From Paratissierella sp033809995 (lineage in GTDB: Bacteria; Bacillota; Clostridia; Tissierellales; Tissierellaceae), in NCBI GenBank assembly GCA_033809995.1, contig JAPXKQ010000044.1:1-18884 (forward strand): a DNA stretch of 18,884 nucleotides. The letters run 5' to 3'. Below the pieces are notes generated by a model. It was not told the origin of the DNA and searched no databases. It saw nothing but the letters and a program-made list of their open reading frames with translations. Of this stretch, positions 1 to 6,620 are shown piece after piece. The position numbers were made by a program, and so were the translations under genes. Each line of letters opens with the position of its first letter. Position 1 is the first letter of the stretch.

Positions 1-85
1 GCATTTCTGCCTTTTCTCTATGAAAGGATACCTTATTGAATTGCAAACCTAAATGAATATCCCCTGTGTGAACAAATTTTATCAT
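1..85 (-). CDS. SbcD/YhaO-type metallophosphoesterase, N-terminal fragment
   Basis: Only the first 28 codons are inside the window; the gene runs off the left edge. The translation begins MIKFVHTGDIHLGLQF. The segment TGDIHLG at residues 7-13 is the first metal-binding motif (Asp-x-His) of the calcineurin-like phosphoesterase fold as it appears at the N terminus of SbcD, Mre11 and B. subtilis YhaO. Those enzymes are Mn-dependent nucleases that normally act with an SbcC/YhaN-type ATPase in processing DNA ends. The ATG at 85 is preceded by AAGGAGG at 94-100, so the start is secure. The assignment rests on a short piece; the Tyr/Phe-rich middle of the family and the partner gene cannot be seen. 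Confidence 0.72.
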   Translation of the reverse strand, partial: MIKFVHTGDIHLGLQFNKVSFHREKAEM

Positions 86-112
86 AAGTAATCCCTCCTT
101 ATATCTAAAAGA

Positions 113-182
113 GGAGATTTCTCCACTACGGTCGAAATGACACCTTCGGTGTGGTCATCCCGACTAACGTGGAGGGATCTCC
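113..182. repeat. Dispersed GGAGAT inverted repeat, locus A
   Basis: A 70-base imperfect inverted repeat runs from GGAGAT at 113 to ATCTCC at 177-182, with the tightest pairing around GACACC-TTC-GGTGTGGTC at 139-153. It belongs with the copies at 4385-4455 and 6429-6538. The stretch ATGACACCTTCGGT at 137-150 recurs at 4487-4500. It lies between the stop codon of the PfkB-like gene and the ribosome binding site of the phosphoesterase gene, both on the minus strand. It may act as a 3' hairpin, but no T-run follows that would make it a classical terminator. Confidence 0.75.
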
Positions 183-221
183 GTTTTTAAAGGCCCACAA
201 GTGCTACGTCTTACGCCTTTT

Positions 222-253
222 TATTGTGATTTGTGCATTGTGAATTGTGAATT
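222..253. repeat. Tandem TTGTGAATTGTGAATT-like repeat
   Basis: Several degenerate copies of a 7-base unit (TTGTGAA and variants) run up to base 253. The last two bases of the array are also part of the TAA stop codon (252-254, minus strand) of the PfkB-like gene. The same unit flanks the inverted repeat near 6343-6374 and 6584-6615. Confidence 0.7.
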
Positions 254-1178
254 AGTAGTTAAATATATTTATTTCTATATCATTCATTATCCGTTTTATA
301 TCACTCATATCAAATGTATCACGATCTCTAAAGCTATTTACTATTCCACATGCTTGTCCTAGTTTAAACATCATTTCAAAATCATATTTTCTAGATAAGG
401 CTAACGCATACCCTCCAAGCATATATCCATAATTTATACTTACATCCTTCAATGCTAGTTTTTCTATATCAATACGATAGATATGATCTTTTGTCAAGGC
501 AATACTACCTTTTTTACCCATATCAATAGCAACTATACTTACCCCTTTATCCAGAATAAACTGTCCCGCCTTAATTATTTCATATTCATAATCAAGCTTA
601 AGCTTTGTTAGGTATTCTAAATCATCTCGATTGATTAAAACAAGGTAAGGTGCGGCTTCAATTGCAATATTAAGCTCCTCTCCCCTTGCTCTTAGCAACG
701 CCTTCTTTCCGTACCTATTACCAAAAGAGATAAAATAGTTGAATATTTCTTTTGGAATATTGCTTTGCAAATCTCCGATACAGCATAAAATATTCGCATT
801 AAAAATATTTCTATTAAACAATTCATAAAACCCTACAATCTCTTCTCTTGTGATACGAGGCTCTTTTCCTTTGATATTGATTTCACCATTGTTTAAAGAT
901 AGAATAATAGAATCAGTAGTCTCATCTTTAATATTAAGGTAATCATTTGAAATACCAATTTCATTTAAACTATGTTTAATATATTCTCCATTGATACCAC
1001 CTAAAAATCCACTAAGAAAAACTTCCTCGTTTAATCCATGTAGAAGATAAGCAAGCTCAATTCCCTCTCCCCCTGGCCCAATAATTAGGTCATTCGACTT
1101 ATTATTTAATTCCAATTTAGTACTTCCTAAGAAATATTTTCTTTTTAAGATTGGGTTCAAGTCTATAGTTAAAATCAA
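252..1178 (-). CDS. PfkB-fold sugar-kinase-like protein with degenerate active site
   Basis: 308 residues. The overall pattern follows the 1-phosphofructokinase/tagatose-6-phosphate kinase branch of PfkB kinases: N-terminal ILTIDLNP, a GPGGEGIELA segment at 34-43, SGFLGG at about 56-61, and a C-terminal helix with LGQACGIVNSF. I chose the TTG at 1178 because AAAGGAGG sits seven bases before it and the protein then starts where the family starts; an upstream ATG would add 12 residues. Key positions are changed. The PGGKGxN signature reads PGGEGIE, the sugar-binding Asp after NPA is gone (NPILKRK), and the GAGD catalytic loop reads NYGYMLGG (about 249-256), so the catalytic Asp is absent. The fold is likely, kinase activity unlikely. 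It is divergent from the serine dehydratase operon. A TATAAT box (1229-1234 on the opposite strand) lies upstream. Confidence 0.75.
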   Translation of the reverse strand: MILTIDLNPILKRKYFLGSTKLELNNKSNDLIIGPGGEGIELAYLLHGLNEEVFLSGFLGGINGEYIKHSLNEIGISNDYLNIKDETTDSIILSLNNGEINIKGKEPRITREEIVGFYELFNRNIFNANILCCIGDLQSNIPKEIFNYFISFGNRYGKKALLRARGEELNIAIEAAPYLVLINRDDLEYLTKLKLDYEYEIIKAGQFILDKGVSIVAIDMGKKGSIALTKDHIYRIDIEKLALKDVSINYGYMLGGYALALSRKYDFEMMFKLGQACGIVNSFRDRDTFDMSDIKRIMNDIEINIFNY

Positions 1179-1271
1179 ATCATTCGCCTCCTTTTCGGAT
1201 GGCATAAAAACCATCCCCTACTAACTATATTATACACTTATTTGCATAATAATGGGAGTCATTAAACTCAT

Positions 1272-1300
1272 TTGCAATCTTTTTAACAAAGATATATAAT
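1272..1300 (+). promoter_or_regulatory. Sigma-A type promoter of sdaAB-sdaAA
   Basis: TTGCAA at 1272-1277 and TATAAT at 1295-1300 are separated by 17 bases. The -10 box is about 33 bases before the sdaAB start codon, which has AGGAGG in front of it. Confidence 0.75.
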
Positions 1301-1332
1301 ACTTATATCATGAATTAGGAGGAAAAAAATTA

Positions 1333-2001
1333 ATGAAAGATTTTAGTACATTTGATATCCTCGGACCTATAATGATTGGCCCTTCCAGTTCACATACAGC
1401 TGGGGCTGCGAGACTTGCTAAAATAGCTAAGGATATATCAGGTGATAACTTTTATAAAGTAGAATTTTATCTACATGGATCATTTGCAAAAACATATAAA
1501 GGACATGGCACTGATAAAGCATTGGTAGCTGGAGTTCTTGGATTTGAACCTTCAGATGAAAGAATTAGAGATTCACTAAATATAGCTAAAAATAAAAATA
1601 TTAATATAGAATTTATTGAAACAGACTTAGGATACCAACATCCTAATACAGTTAAAATATTGTTTAAATATAAAAACAAAGATGATTTTTATGTTATTGG
1701 CTCTTCTATTGGTGGGGGTAATATTATAATCACTGATATAAATGGAGATTTGGTTGAATTTACAGGAGATTTGCCTACAATGATTCTTAAATACAACGAT
1801 AGAAAAGGAATCATAAGTAAGATTAGCTCAATTTTATCTAACAATGAATTGAATATAGCAACTATGAAAGTTACAAGAGACAAGAATATCGCAACTATGA
1901 TATGTGAAACGGATACAGAATTACCAAAGAAAATAATTGATGAGATTTCAAGTTTAAGTGAAATATCATATGCTCGTTTCATAAATCCCGTAAGGAGTTG
2001 A
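1333..2001 (+). CDS. sdaAB: L-serine dehydratase, iron-sulfur-dependent, beta subunit
   Basis: 222 residues, the usual length of the beta chain of the two-subunit type. Together with the alpha chain it deaminates L-serine to pyruvate and ammonia in the cytoplasm. The signature GPSSSHTAGA is at 16-25, followed by a second conserved block HGSFAKTYKGHGTDKALVAG at 48-67 and GSSIGGGNI near 123. The last 70 or so residues (ILKYNDRKGIISKISSIL onward) form an ACT domain, as in B. subtilis-type beta subunits, which probably senses an amino acid. The ATG follows AGGAGG closely. The sdaAA gene starts four bases after the stop, so the two are co-transcribed and probably translationally coupled. Confidence 0.95.
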   Translation: MKDFSTFDILGPIMIGPSSSHTAGAARLAKIAKDISGDNFYKVEFYLHGSFAKTYKGHGTDKALVAGVLGFEPSDERIRDSLNIAKNKNINIEFIETDLGYQHPNTVKILFKYKNKDDFYVIGSSIGGGNIIITDINGDLVEFTGDLPTMILKYNDRKGIISKISSILSNNELNIATMKVTRDKNIATMICETDTELPKKIIDEISSLSEISYARFINPVRS

Positions 2002-2005
2002 AATA

Positions 2006-2875
2006 GTGTTTAACAAAGGAGTCGAATTATTAAGTTTATGCAATGAGAAGAATAAGAAAATATATGAAATAGTATTGGAAAAGGAACAAAATTCCTCCAA
2101 TCTTAAAATAGATGATATACGAGAAAAAATGAAACATGCCCTTGATGTTATGAAAGAATCTGCCACCGCAGCTTTAAACAAAGAAATCATTTCGGTATCA
2201 GGTATGACTGGTGGAGATTCAAAAAAGGTTGAAGACTATAGGAAAAAAAATAAAACCTTAAGCGGAATATTTATAAATTCTGCTATGGCCAGGGCGCTGT
2301 CTACTTCCGAGGTGAATGCTTCAATGGGTAGAATCGTAGCTGCACCAACTGCTGGTGCTTCGGGTATACTACCTAGTGCAATACTTTCAGCTCAGGAAAA
2401 ACTTGATTTGACTGATGAAGACCTGGTAAATGGATTGTTTACGGCTTCTGGAATTGGAGAAATCGTGGCTAAAAATGCTACTGTGTCAGGAGCAGAAGGC
2501 GGATGTCAAGCCGAATGTGGAGTTGCGGCTGCAATGGCAGCAGGTAGCATAGTAGAAATGGCTGGCGGAACCCCTGAGCAAGCTTTAGATGCTGCAAGCT
2601 TCGCGCTTATCAATATCTTGGGATTGGTGTGTGACCCTATTGGCGGTCTAGTGGAATACCCATGTGCTTTGAGAAACGCATCAGGTGTAGTAAATGCATT
2701 TATTTCTGCTGATTTAGCAATGGCAGGTGTCAAGTCACTTGTACCTTTTGACGAAGTTGTAGAAACCATGTATAAAGTAGGAAAAGCCCTACCAGAATCA
2801 TTGAGAGAAACAGCTCTAGGCGGTTTGGCAGTATCACCTACTGCAAAAGAATTGACAAAAAGACTATGTAAATAG
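2006..2875 (+). CDS. sdaAA: L-serine dehydratase, iron-sulfur-dependent, alpha subunit
   Basis: 289 residues, starting at a GTG with AAGGAG eight bases before it inside the end of sdaAB. The chain carries SGMTGGDSKK (65-74), PTAGASGILPS (114-124), EGGCQAECG (164-172) and CDPIGGLVEYPC (209-220). Cys167, Cys209 and Cys220 are spaced 42 and 11 apart, which is the spacing I recall for the three cluster cysteines of the Legionella single-chain enzyme. A cysteine next to the C terminus (LCK, Cys288) matches the C-terminal cysteine that serves as fourth ligand in that enzyme. The [4Fe-4S] cluster binds and activates the serine hydroxyl and is oxygen-sensitive, which fits an anaerobe. It forms the catalytic subunit with SdaAB. 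Confidence 0.96.
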   Translation: MFNKGVELLSLCNEKNKKIYEIVLEKEQNSSNLKIDDIREKMKHALDVMKESATAALNKEIISVSGMTGGDSKKVEDYRKKNKTLSGIFINSAMARALSTSEVNASMGRIVAAPTAGASGILPSAILSAQEKLDLTDEDLVNGLFTASGIGEIVAKNATVSGAEGGCQAECGVAAAMAAGSIVEMAGGTPEQALDAASFALINILGLVCDPIGGLVEYPCALRNASGVVNAFISADLAMAGVKSLVPFDEVVETMYKVGKALPESLRETALGGLAVSPTAKELTKRLCK

Positions 2876-2894
2876 GGATGGCACAAGCCATCCC
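2875..2894. terminator. Hairpin between convergent sdaAA and MATE genes
   Basis: GGGATGGC at 2875-2882 pairs perfectly with GCCATCCC at 2887-2894 around a 4-base loop; TTATCTT follows on the plus strand. It begins at the last base of the sdaAA stop codon and ends at the base before the MATE stop, so it can serve both strands. The T-tract is weak. Confidence 0.65.
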
Positions 2895-4268
2895 TTATCT
2901 TATGGTTATATATTTCCACTTATTAGTTCTAAATCTTATACTTATAACAACCCATCTCACAAATTGATCTATAAGAACAGACAACCACGCTCCCATAAGT
3001 CCCATTCCGATAACCATAACAAAATAATAAGCAAATATAAGTCTAATACCTAAAACTCCGATAAATGTTGCTACCAACGTCCAGATTGTATCTCCTGCTC
3101 CCCTAAGCCCCCCTGAAATAATCAATTGAGAACCTTGGAAAGGCTGAATAAATGCCATCAGCTTTAAAACTTGAGCTGCTTCTTTTACTACATTTGCGTC
3201 ACTAGAATATAATCTAGCCAAGGGACCACCAATGAAGAAAAATGAAATACCCATAATGGCTGAAATTACTGCACCTATTTTCATACATGTTTTAATATAA
3301 TTTTCTGCTAAATCAGGTTCTTTCGCACCTAGGCTTTTACCAGCTAAGGTTGAAGCTGATATCCCAAAGGCTTGCCCTGGTGTAAAGGATAAATTTAATA
3401 TATTGATACAAATTTGGTGTGTTGCATATGCCACAGTACCTAATGATGCTACCATCTTAACAAATATTAATATCCCAACTCTAAAAGCTATTTGCTCCAT
3501 AGCTGCTGGTGCACCTATTTTTACTAAATTATATATAATATCATTATCAAATTTGAACTTATTCTTTAAATTAATATGAATAGTACTATCCTTTTTAAAT
3601 ATATATCTTAATAATAATACACTAGCAACAACTTGGGACAATGACGTGGAAATCCCTGCACCTGTAACTCCTAAAGCTGGGAAACCTAATAAACCATAAA
3701 TTAAGATTGCATTTCCAAAGACATTCAAAAGATTAACTGTAAGATTAATCTTCATTGGGGTTTTTGTGTCTCCAGCTCCTCTTAAAGATGCAAAAATTGA
3801 AAAATTAAATGCTTGGAATATAAAACCCAATGTAACTACTTTAAAATAATTTGATCCAATTTGAATTGTATCCTGATGTGCTCCTAAGAAACTCATAACT
3901 TTTCCAGTAATGCCCAAACCTAAAAGCAATATTGGTACTACTAAGAATATTTGAGTCAAAATTATAATATGCTTGACCACAGACTCTATTCTATCTTCCC
4001 TTTTAGCTCCAATATACCTTGCTATCATTGTAGTAGCACCGGCATTAAGTGATTGAACAAGAGAAAGACCAATAAACATAAGTTGATTAGTAATCCCAAC
4101 AGATGAAATAGCAGCAGCAGAAGTAGAAGCATCCGCATTCCCTAGCATTATCATATCAACCATTCCGAATAGCGTACCCAATAATAATTCTATAAATACA
4201 GGTCCAGCAATTTTAAGGATTTCCGATATATGTTCCTTGTTACTACTATGACATTCCTCCAATATCAT
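2895..4268 (-). CDS. MATE-family multidrug/toxin exporter
   Basis: 457 residues, normal for the family, with about 12 hydrophobic segments in two homologous halves. The N-terminal half opens with KIAGPVFIELLLGTLFGMVDMIMLG, typical of the NorM/DinF branch, and both halves carry the internal LRGAGDTKTP / LRGAGDTIWT repeat. Such proteins export organic cations in exchange for Na+ or H+ in the cytoplasmic membrane; the substrate cannot be read from sequence. The start is ambiguous: the ATG at 4268 has GAGAGG only three bases before it, whereas a TTG two codons later (4262) has better spacing to the same site. It is monocistronic, with its own promoter (4300-4328). Confidence 0.9.
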   Translation of the reverse strand: MILEECHSSNKEHISEILKIAGPVFIELLLGTLFGMVDMIMLGNADASTSAAAISSVGITNQLMFIGLSLVQSLNAGATTMIARYIGAKREDRIESVVKHIIILTQIFLVVPILLLGLGITGKVMSFLGAHQDTIQIGSNYFKVVTLGFIFQAFNFSIFASLRGAGDTKTPMKINLTVNLLNVFGNAILIYGLLGFPALGVTGAGISTSLSQVVASVLLLRYIFKKDSTIHINLKNKFKFDNDIIYNLVKIGAPAAMEQIAFRVGILIFVKMVASLGTVAYATHQICINILNLSFTPGQAFGISASTLAGKSLGAKEPDLAENYIKTCMKIGAVISAIMGISFFFIGGPLARLYSSDANVVKEAAQVLKLMAFIQPFQGSQLIISGGLRGAGDTIWTLVATFIGVLGIRLIFAYYFVMVIGMGLMGAWLSVLIDQFVRWVVISIRFRTNKWKYITIR

Positions 4269-4299
4269 CCACCTCTCTTAATATTTAGATACTCTAAGT

Positions 4300-4328
4300 A
4301 TTATAGCACTATTATTTATAATTGACAA
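4300..4328 (-). promoter_or_regulatory. Promoter of the MATE gene
   Basis: On the minus strand TTGTCA (4323-4328) and TATAAT (4300-4305) are 17 bases apart, followed by a short leader. The -35 box falls inside the AATTGACAATTG-like repeat that opens locus B. Confidence 0.65.
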
Positions 4329-4577
4329 TTGATAGTTGACAATGGACAATGAATGATTTGAAAAGATAATTAAGAATTAAAGCCGGAGATCCCTCGACTA
4401 CGCTCGAGATGACAGCTGCACTTTTTGTCATTCCGACCAGCGTGGAGGAATCTCCTCATTGTAAATTTGGTTATGGTATCTTCAGGATGACACCTTCGGT
4501 ATTTCCTACAGCGTTTTTACTGTCTTTTTTGTTCTTCACTCTTCACTCTTCACTCTTAGTTCTTCACTGTTAGCTGT
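4319..4577. repeat. Composite intergenic repeat, locus B
   Basis: Nearly the whole gap between the PgcA-type gene and the MATE gene is repetitive. It begins with degenerate AATTGACAATTGATAG-like units (4319-4354) and continues with the GGAGAT inverted repeat (4385-4455). Next comes a fragment shared with other loci: ATCTTCAGGATGA (4478-4490) is the reverse complement of 6493-6505, and 4487-4500 matches 137-150. It ends with a tandem CTTCACT-type array (4532-4577). The array stops five bases before the stop codon of the mutase gene. No coding potential is seen. Confidence 0.7.
4385..4455. repeat. Dispersed GGAGAT inverted repeat, locus B
   Basis: GGAGATCCCTCGACTACG at the left pairs imperfectly with CGTGGAGGAATCTCC at the right (4441-4455), with ATGACA...TGTCAT in the inner stem. 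This is the most symmetrical of the three copies. Confidence 0.78.
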
Positions 4578-4582
4578 AACCG

Positions 4583-6268
4583 TTATTCAACCGATTCCAT
4601 TCTATTTCTAACAACTTTCTCAATTAAATTCACCTTTTCTTGTGATTCTTCTCTAGTTTTAGCTTTGGAGTAAATGTAAAGTTTGATTTTAGGCTCTGTA
4701 CCTGAAGGTCTAATTGCATACCAAGAACCATCGTCTAAATAGTATTTTAAAACATCTGAAACACCTGCATCTGTTTCATCCTTTAGATAATCAATAGTTT
4801 TTTCTAATTTCATGTCCTCTATTTCCAATACAGGATTATTTCTTATATCAACCATCATTCTACTAATTCTTTTTTGTCCCTCTAGTCCTTCCAGTACAAA
4901 TTGGACTAATTTCTCACTATAATAACCATACTCTTTATAAACATCTTCTAGAACTTCTAATAGAGTTTTGCCTTTTCTTTTATAATAACCTGCCATCTCA
5001 GCAACTAACATTGAAGATACAACCGCATCCTTATCTCTAACAATATTTCCATAGGTATACCCTATACTCTCTTCATATCCAAATATAAATTTATATTCCT
5101 TTGTGATGTCCCATCTATTTGGTAAAGAACAAATATTTTTAAACCCTGTTAAGGTCTCAAACATTTCTACACCATATTTTTTAGCTATTGCCTTGCCCAA
5201 GTCCCCAGTTACTATACTCTTTACTACTGCACCGTTTTCAGGTAAATCCCCTTTTATGCTTCTAGTGGATAATATATAGTTAATAAGCAATGCACCTATT
5301 TGATTTCCATTTAAATAAGTATAGTTACCGTCTGGATTTATAACAGCCATAGCAAGTCTATCACAATCTGGGTCAGTTGCTAATAGTACTTCAGCACCTA
5401 TTTCTTTGCCAAGTCTTTCAGAATATTCAAAAGCTCTTGGATCTTCAGGATTTGGATAACCAACAGTAGTAAAATTTGAATCAGGATTTTCTTGTTCCGG
5501 CACTACTACAATATTTGTAAATCCTCTTTCTTTAAGTACTCTTCTTACAGGAATATTTCCCGTACCATTTAAAGGTGTATATACGATTTTTACATCTTTA
5601 TCAATATCATCATTTATAGCCATATCAATAATTCTTTGATTATATTCATCATCTAATTCCTTACCTATATATTGAATCAAGCCTTTGTTTATAGCCTCAT
5701 CTAATTCCATGAGTTTGATTTCTCTTAGATTTTCTATTCCATCTATCTCATGAAGAATTTCTTCTGCTATATCATCAAGTATTTGGGAGCCTTCTTCCCA
5801 ATAGACCTTGTATCCATTGTAATCTTTAGGGTTATGACTCGCTGTAACCACTACACCTGCGATAGTTTTTAATCTTCTTACTGTATAAGATAACAAAGGT
5901 GTAGTCCTAATTCCATCATAAAGATATGCCTTGATTCCATTTCCAGCCAATACCCTAGCCGTAATCTCTGCAAATACATCAGAATATTTTCTAACATCAT
6001 AAGCAATAGCAACTCCCCTATCCATTGCTTCTTGCCCCTTGTTTCTAATGGTTTGGGCTAATCCTTGAGTTGCTAATGCAACAGTGTATTGGTTCATACG
6101 ATTTGTACCTGCACCAATTTTCCCTCTAAGTCCTGCAGTGCCAAATGATAAATCTTGATAAAACCTATCTTCAAGTTCCTTTTCATCAGTTATATTTCTT
6201 AATTCTTCCTTAGTTTTCTCATCAAAATAGTCATCTTCAAGCCAATATTTGTATTTATCTCTATACAT
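4583..6268 (-). CDS. pgcA: Alpha-phosphohexose mutase (phosphoglucomutase/phosphomannomutase, PgcA type)
   Basis: 561 residues from the ATG at 6268, which has an AGGGGGT site six bases upstream; a TTG eight codons earlier has none. It interconverts glucose-1-phosphate and glucose-6-phosphate (possibly also mannose phosphates), feeding glycolipid and cell-wall sugar synthesis. Visible landmarks are FGTAGLRG near the N terminus, the phosphoserine loop TASHNP (142-147), the Mg-binding loop DPDCDR (299-304), the sugar-specificity loop EESIGY and the phosphate-binding RPSGTEPK near the C terminus. All catalytic elements are intact and the length is normal for the B. subtilis PgcA class. A TATAAT box (6310-6315 on the opposite strand) lies upstream with only a poor -35. 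The gene stands alone between repeat loci B and C. Confidence 0.93.
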   Translation of the reverse strand: MYRDKYKYWLEDDYFDEKTKEELRNITDEKELEDRFYQDLSFGTAGLRGKIGAGTNRMNQYTVALATQGLAQTIRNKGQEAMDRGVAIAYDVRKYSDVFAEITARVLAGNGIKAYLYDGIRTTPLLSYTVRRLKTIAGVVVTASHNPKDYNGYKVYWEEGSQILDDIAEEILHEIDGIENLREIKLMELDEAINKGLIQYIGKELDDEYNQRIIDMAINDDIDKDVKIVYTPLNGTGNIPVRRVLKERGFTNIVVVPEQENPDSNFTTVGYPNPEDPRAFEYSERLGKEIGAEVLLATDPDCDRLAMAVINPDGNYTYLNGNQIGALLINYILSTRSIKGDLPENGAVVKSIVTGDLGKAIAKKYGVEMFETLTGFKNICSLPNRWDITKEYKFIFGYEESIGYTYGNIVRDKDAVVSSMLVAEMAGYYKRKGKTLLEVLEDVYKEYGYYSEKLVQFVLEGLEGQKRISRMMVDIRNNPVLEIEDMKLEKTIDYLKDETDAGVSDVLKYYLDDGSWYAIRPSGTEPKIKLYIYSKAKTREESQEKVNLIEKVVRNRMESVE

Positions 6269-6342
6269 ATCTTTACCCCCTGTATTTATCAATATTTTCT
6301 ATTTACAATATTATATCATTAAATAGTATATACCCAAAGTAC

Positions 6343-6615
6343 AATTCACAATTCACGATTCACAATTCACAATTAACAAAGAATAATTGAAAATTGACAG
6401 TTGATAATTTAAAACAAAAACCAAAAGAGGAGATTCCTCGACTACGCTCGGAATGACAACCTGTTTTAGCATCAGTATAATCAATGCTTGTGTCATCCTG
6501 AAGATGGGCAGAATAATTACCGCTCACGAAGGATCTCCTCATATATATTTTGTTCTATATTTTATCTTCTAATATATCTTTTCAATTGTGCACTGTGCAT
6601 TGTGAATTGTGAATT
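6343..6615. repeat. Composite intergenic repeat, locus C, with inverted terminal arrays
   Basis: The left flank (6343-6374) consists of AATTCACAATTCAC-like tandem units, followed by related AATTGAAAATTGACAG units to about 6410. The right flank (6584-6615) is the same kind of array in opposite orientation, ending TGTGAATTGTGAATT. Between them sits the GGAGAT inverted repeat (6429-6538). The whole is about 273 bases with inverted ends, resembling a miniature element, although no target duplication is evident. It ends five bases before the stop codon of the NhaC gene. Confidence 0.7.
6429..6538. repeat. Dispersed GGAGAT inverted repeat, locus C (long-loop form)
   Basis: The left arm GGAGATTCCTCGACTACGC closely matches locus B. 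The right arm is rearranged: TGTCATCCTGAAGAT, then an extra stretch, then CCGCTCACGAAGGATCTCC. At 110 bases it is longer than the other copies. Small open frames crossing it give peptides such as CHSERSRGISS, which I treat as repeat translation and not genes. Confidence 0.72.
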
Positions 6616-6620
6616 TACTC

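Noticed and set aside
113..182. CRISPR repeat or riboswitch interpretation of the GGAGAT hairpins
   Set aside because: Only single hairpins occur at distant loci with no regular spacers, and the copies sit at 3' ends of genes, not in conserved leaders.
2506..2919. 137-codon open frame on the minus strand
   Set aside because: Antisense to sdaAA, whose conserved cysteine motifs prove the plus-strand reading.
6360..6542. 60-codon frame encoding a CHSERSRGISS-type peptide, and the overlapping plus-strand frame at 6488-6673
   Set aside because: Both are translations of the dispersed GGAGAT inverted repeat and flanking tandem units; the peptide type recurs because the DNA repeat does.
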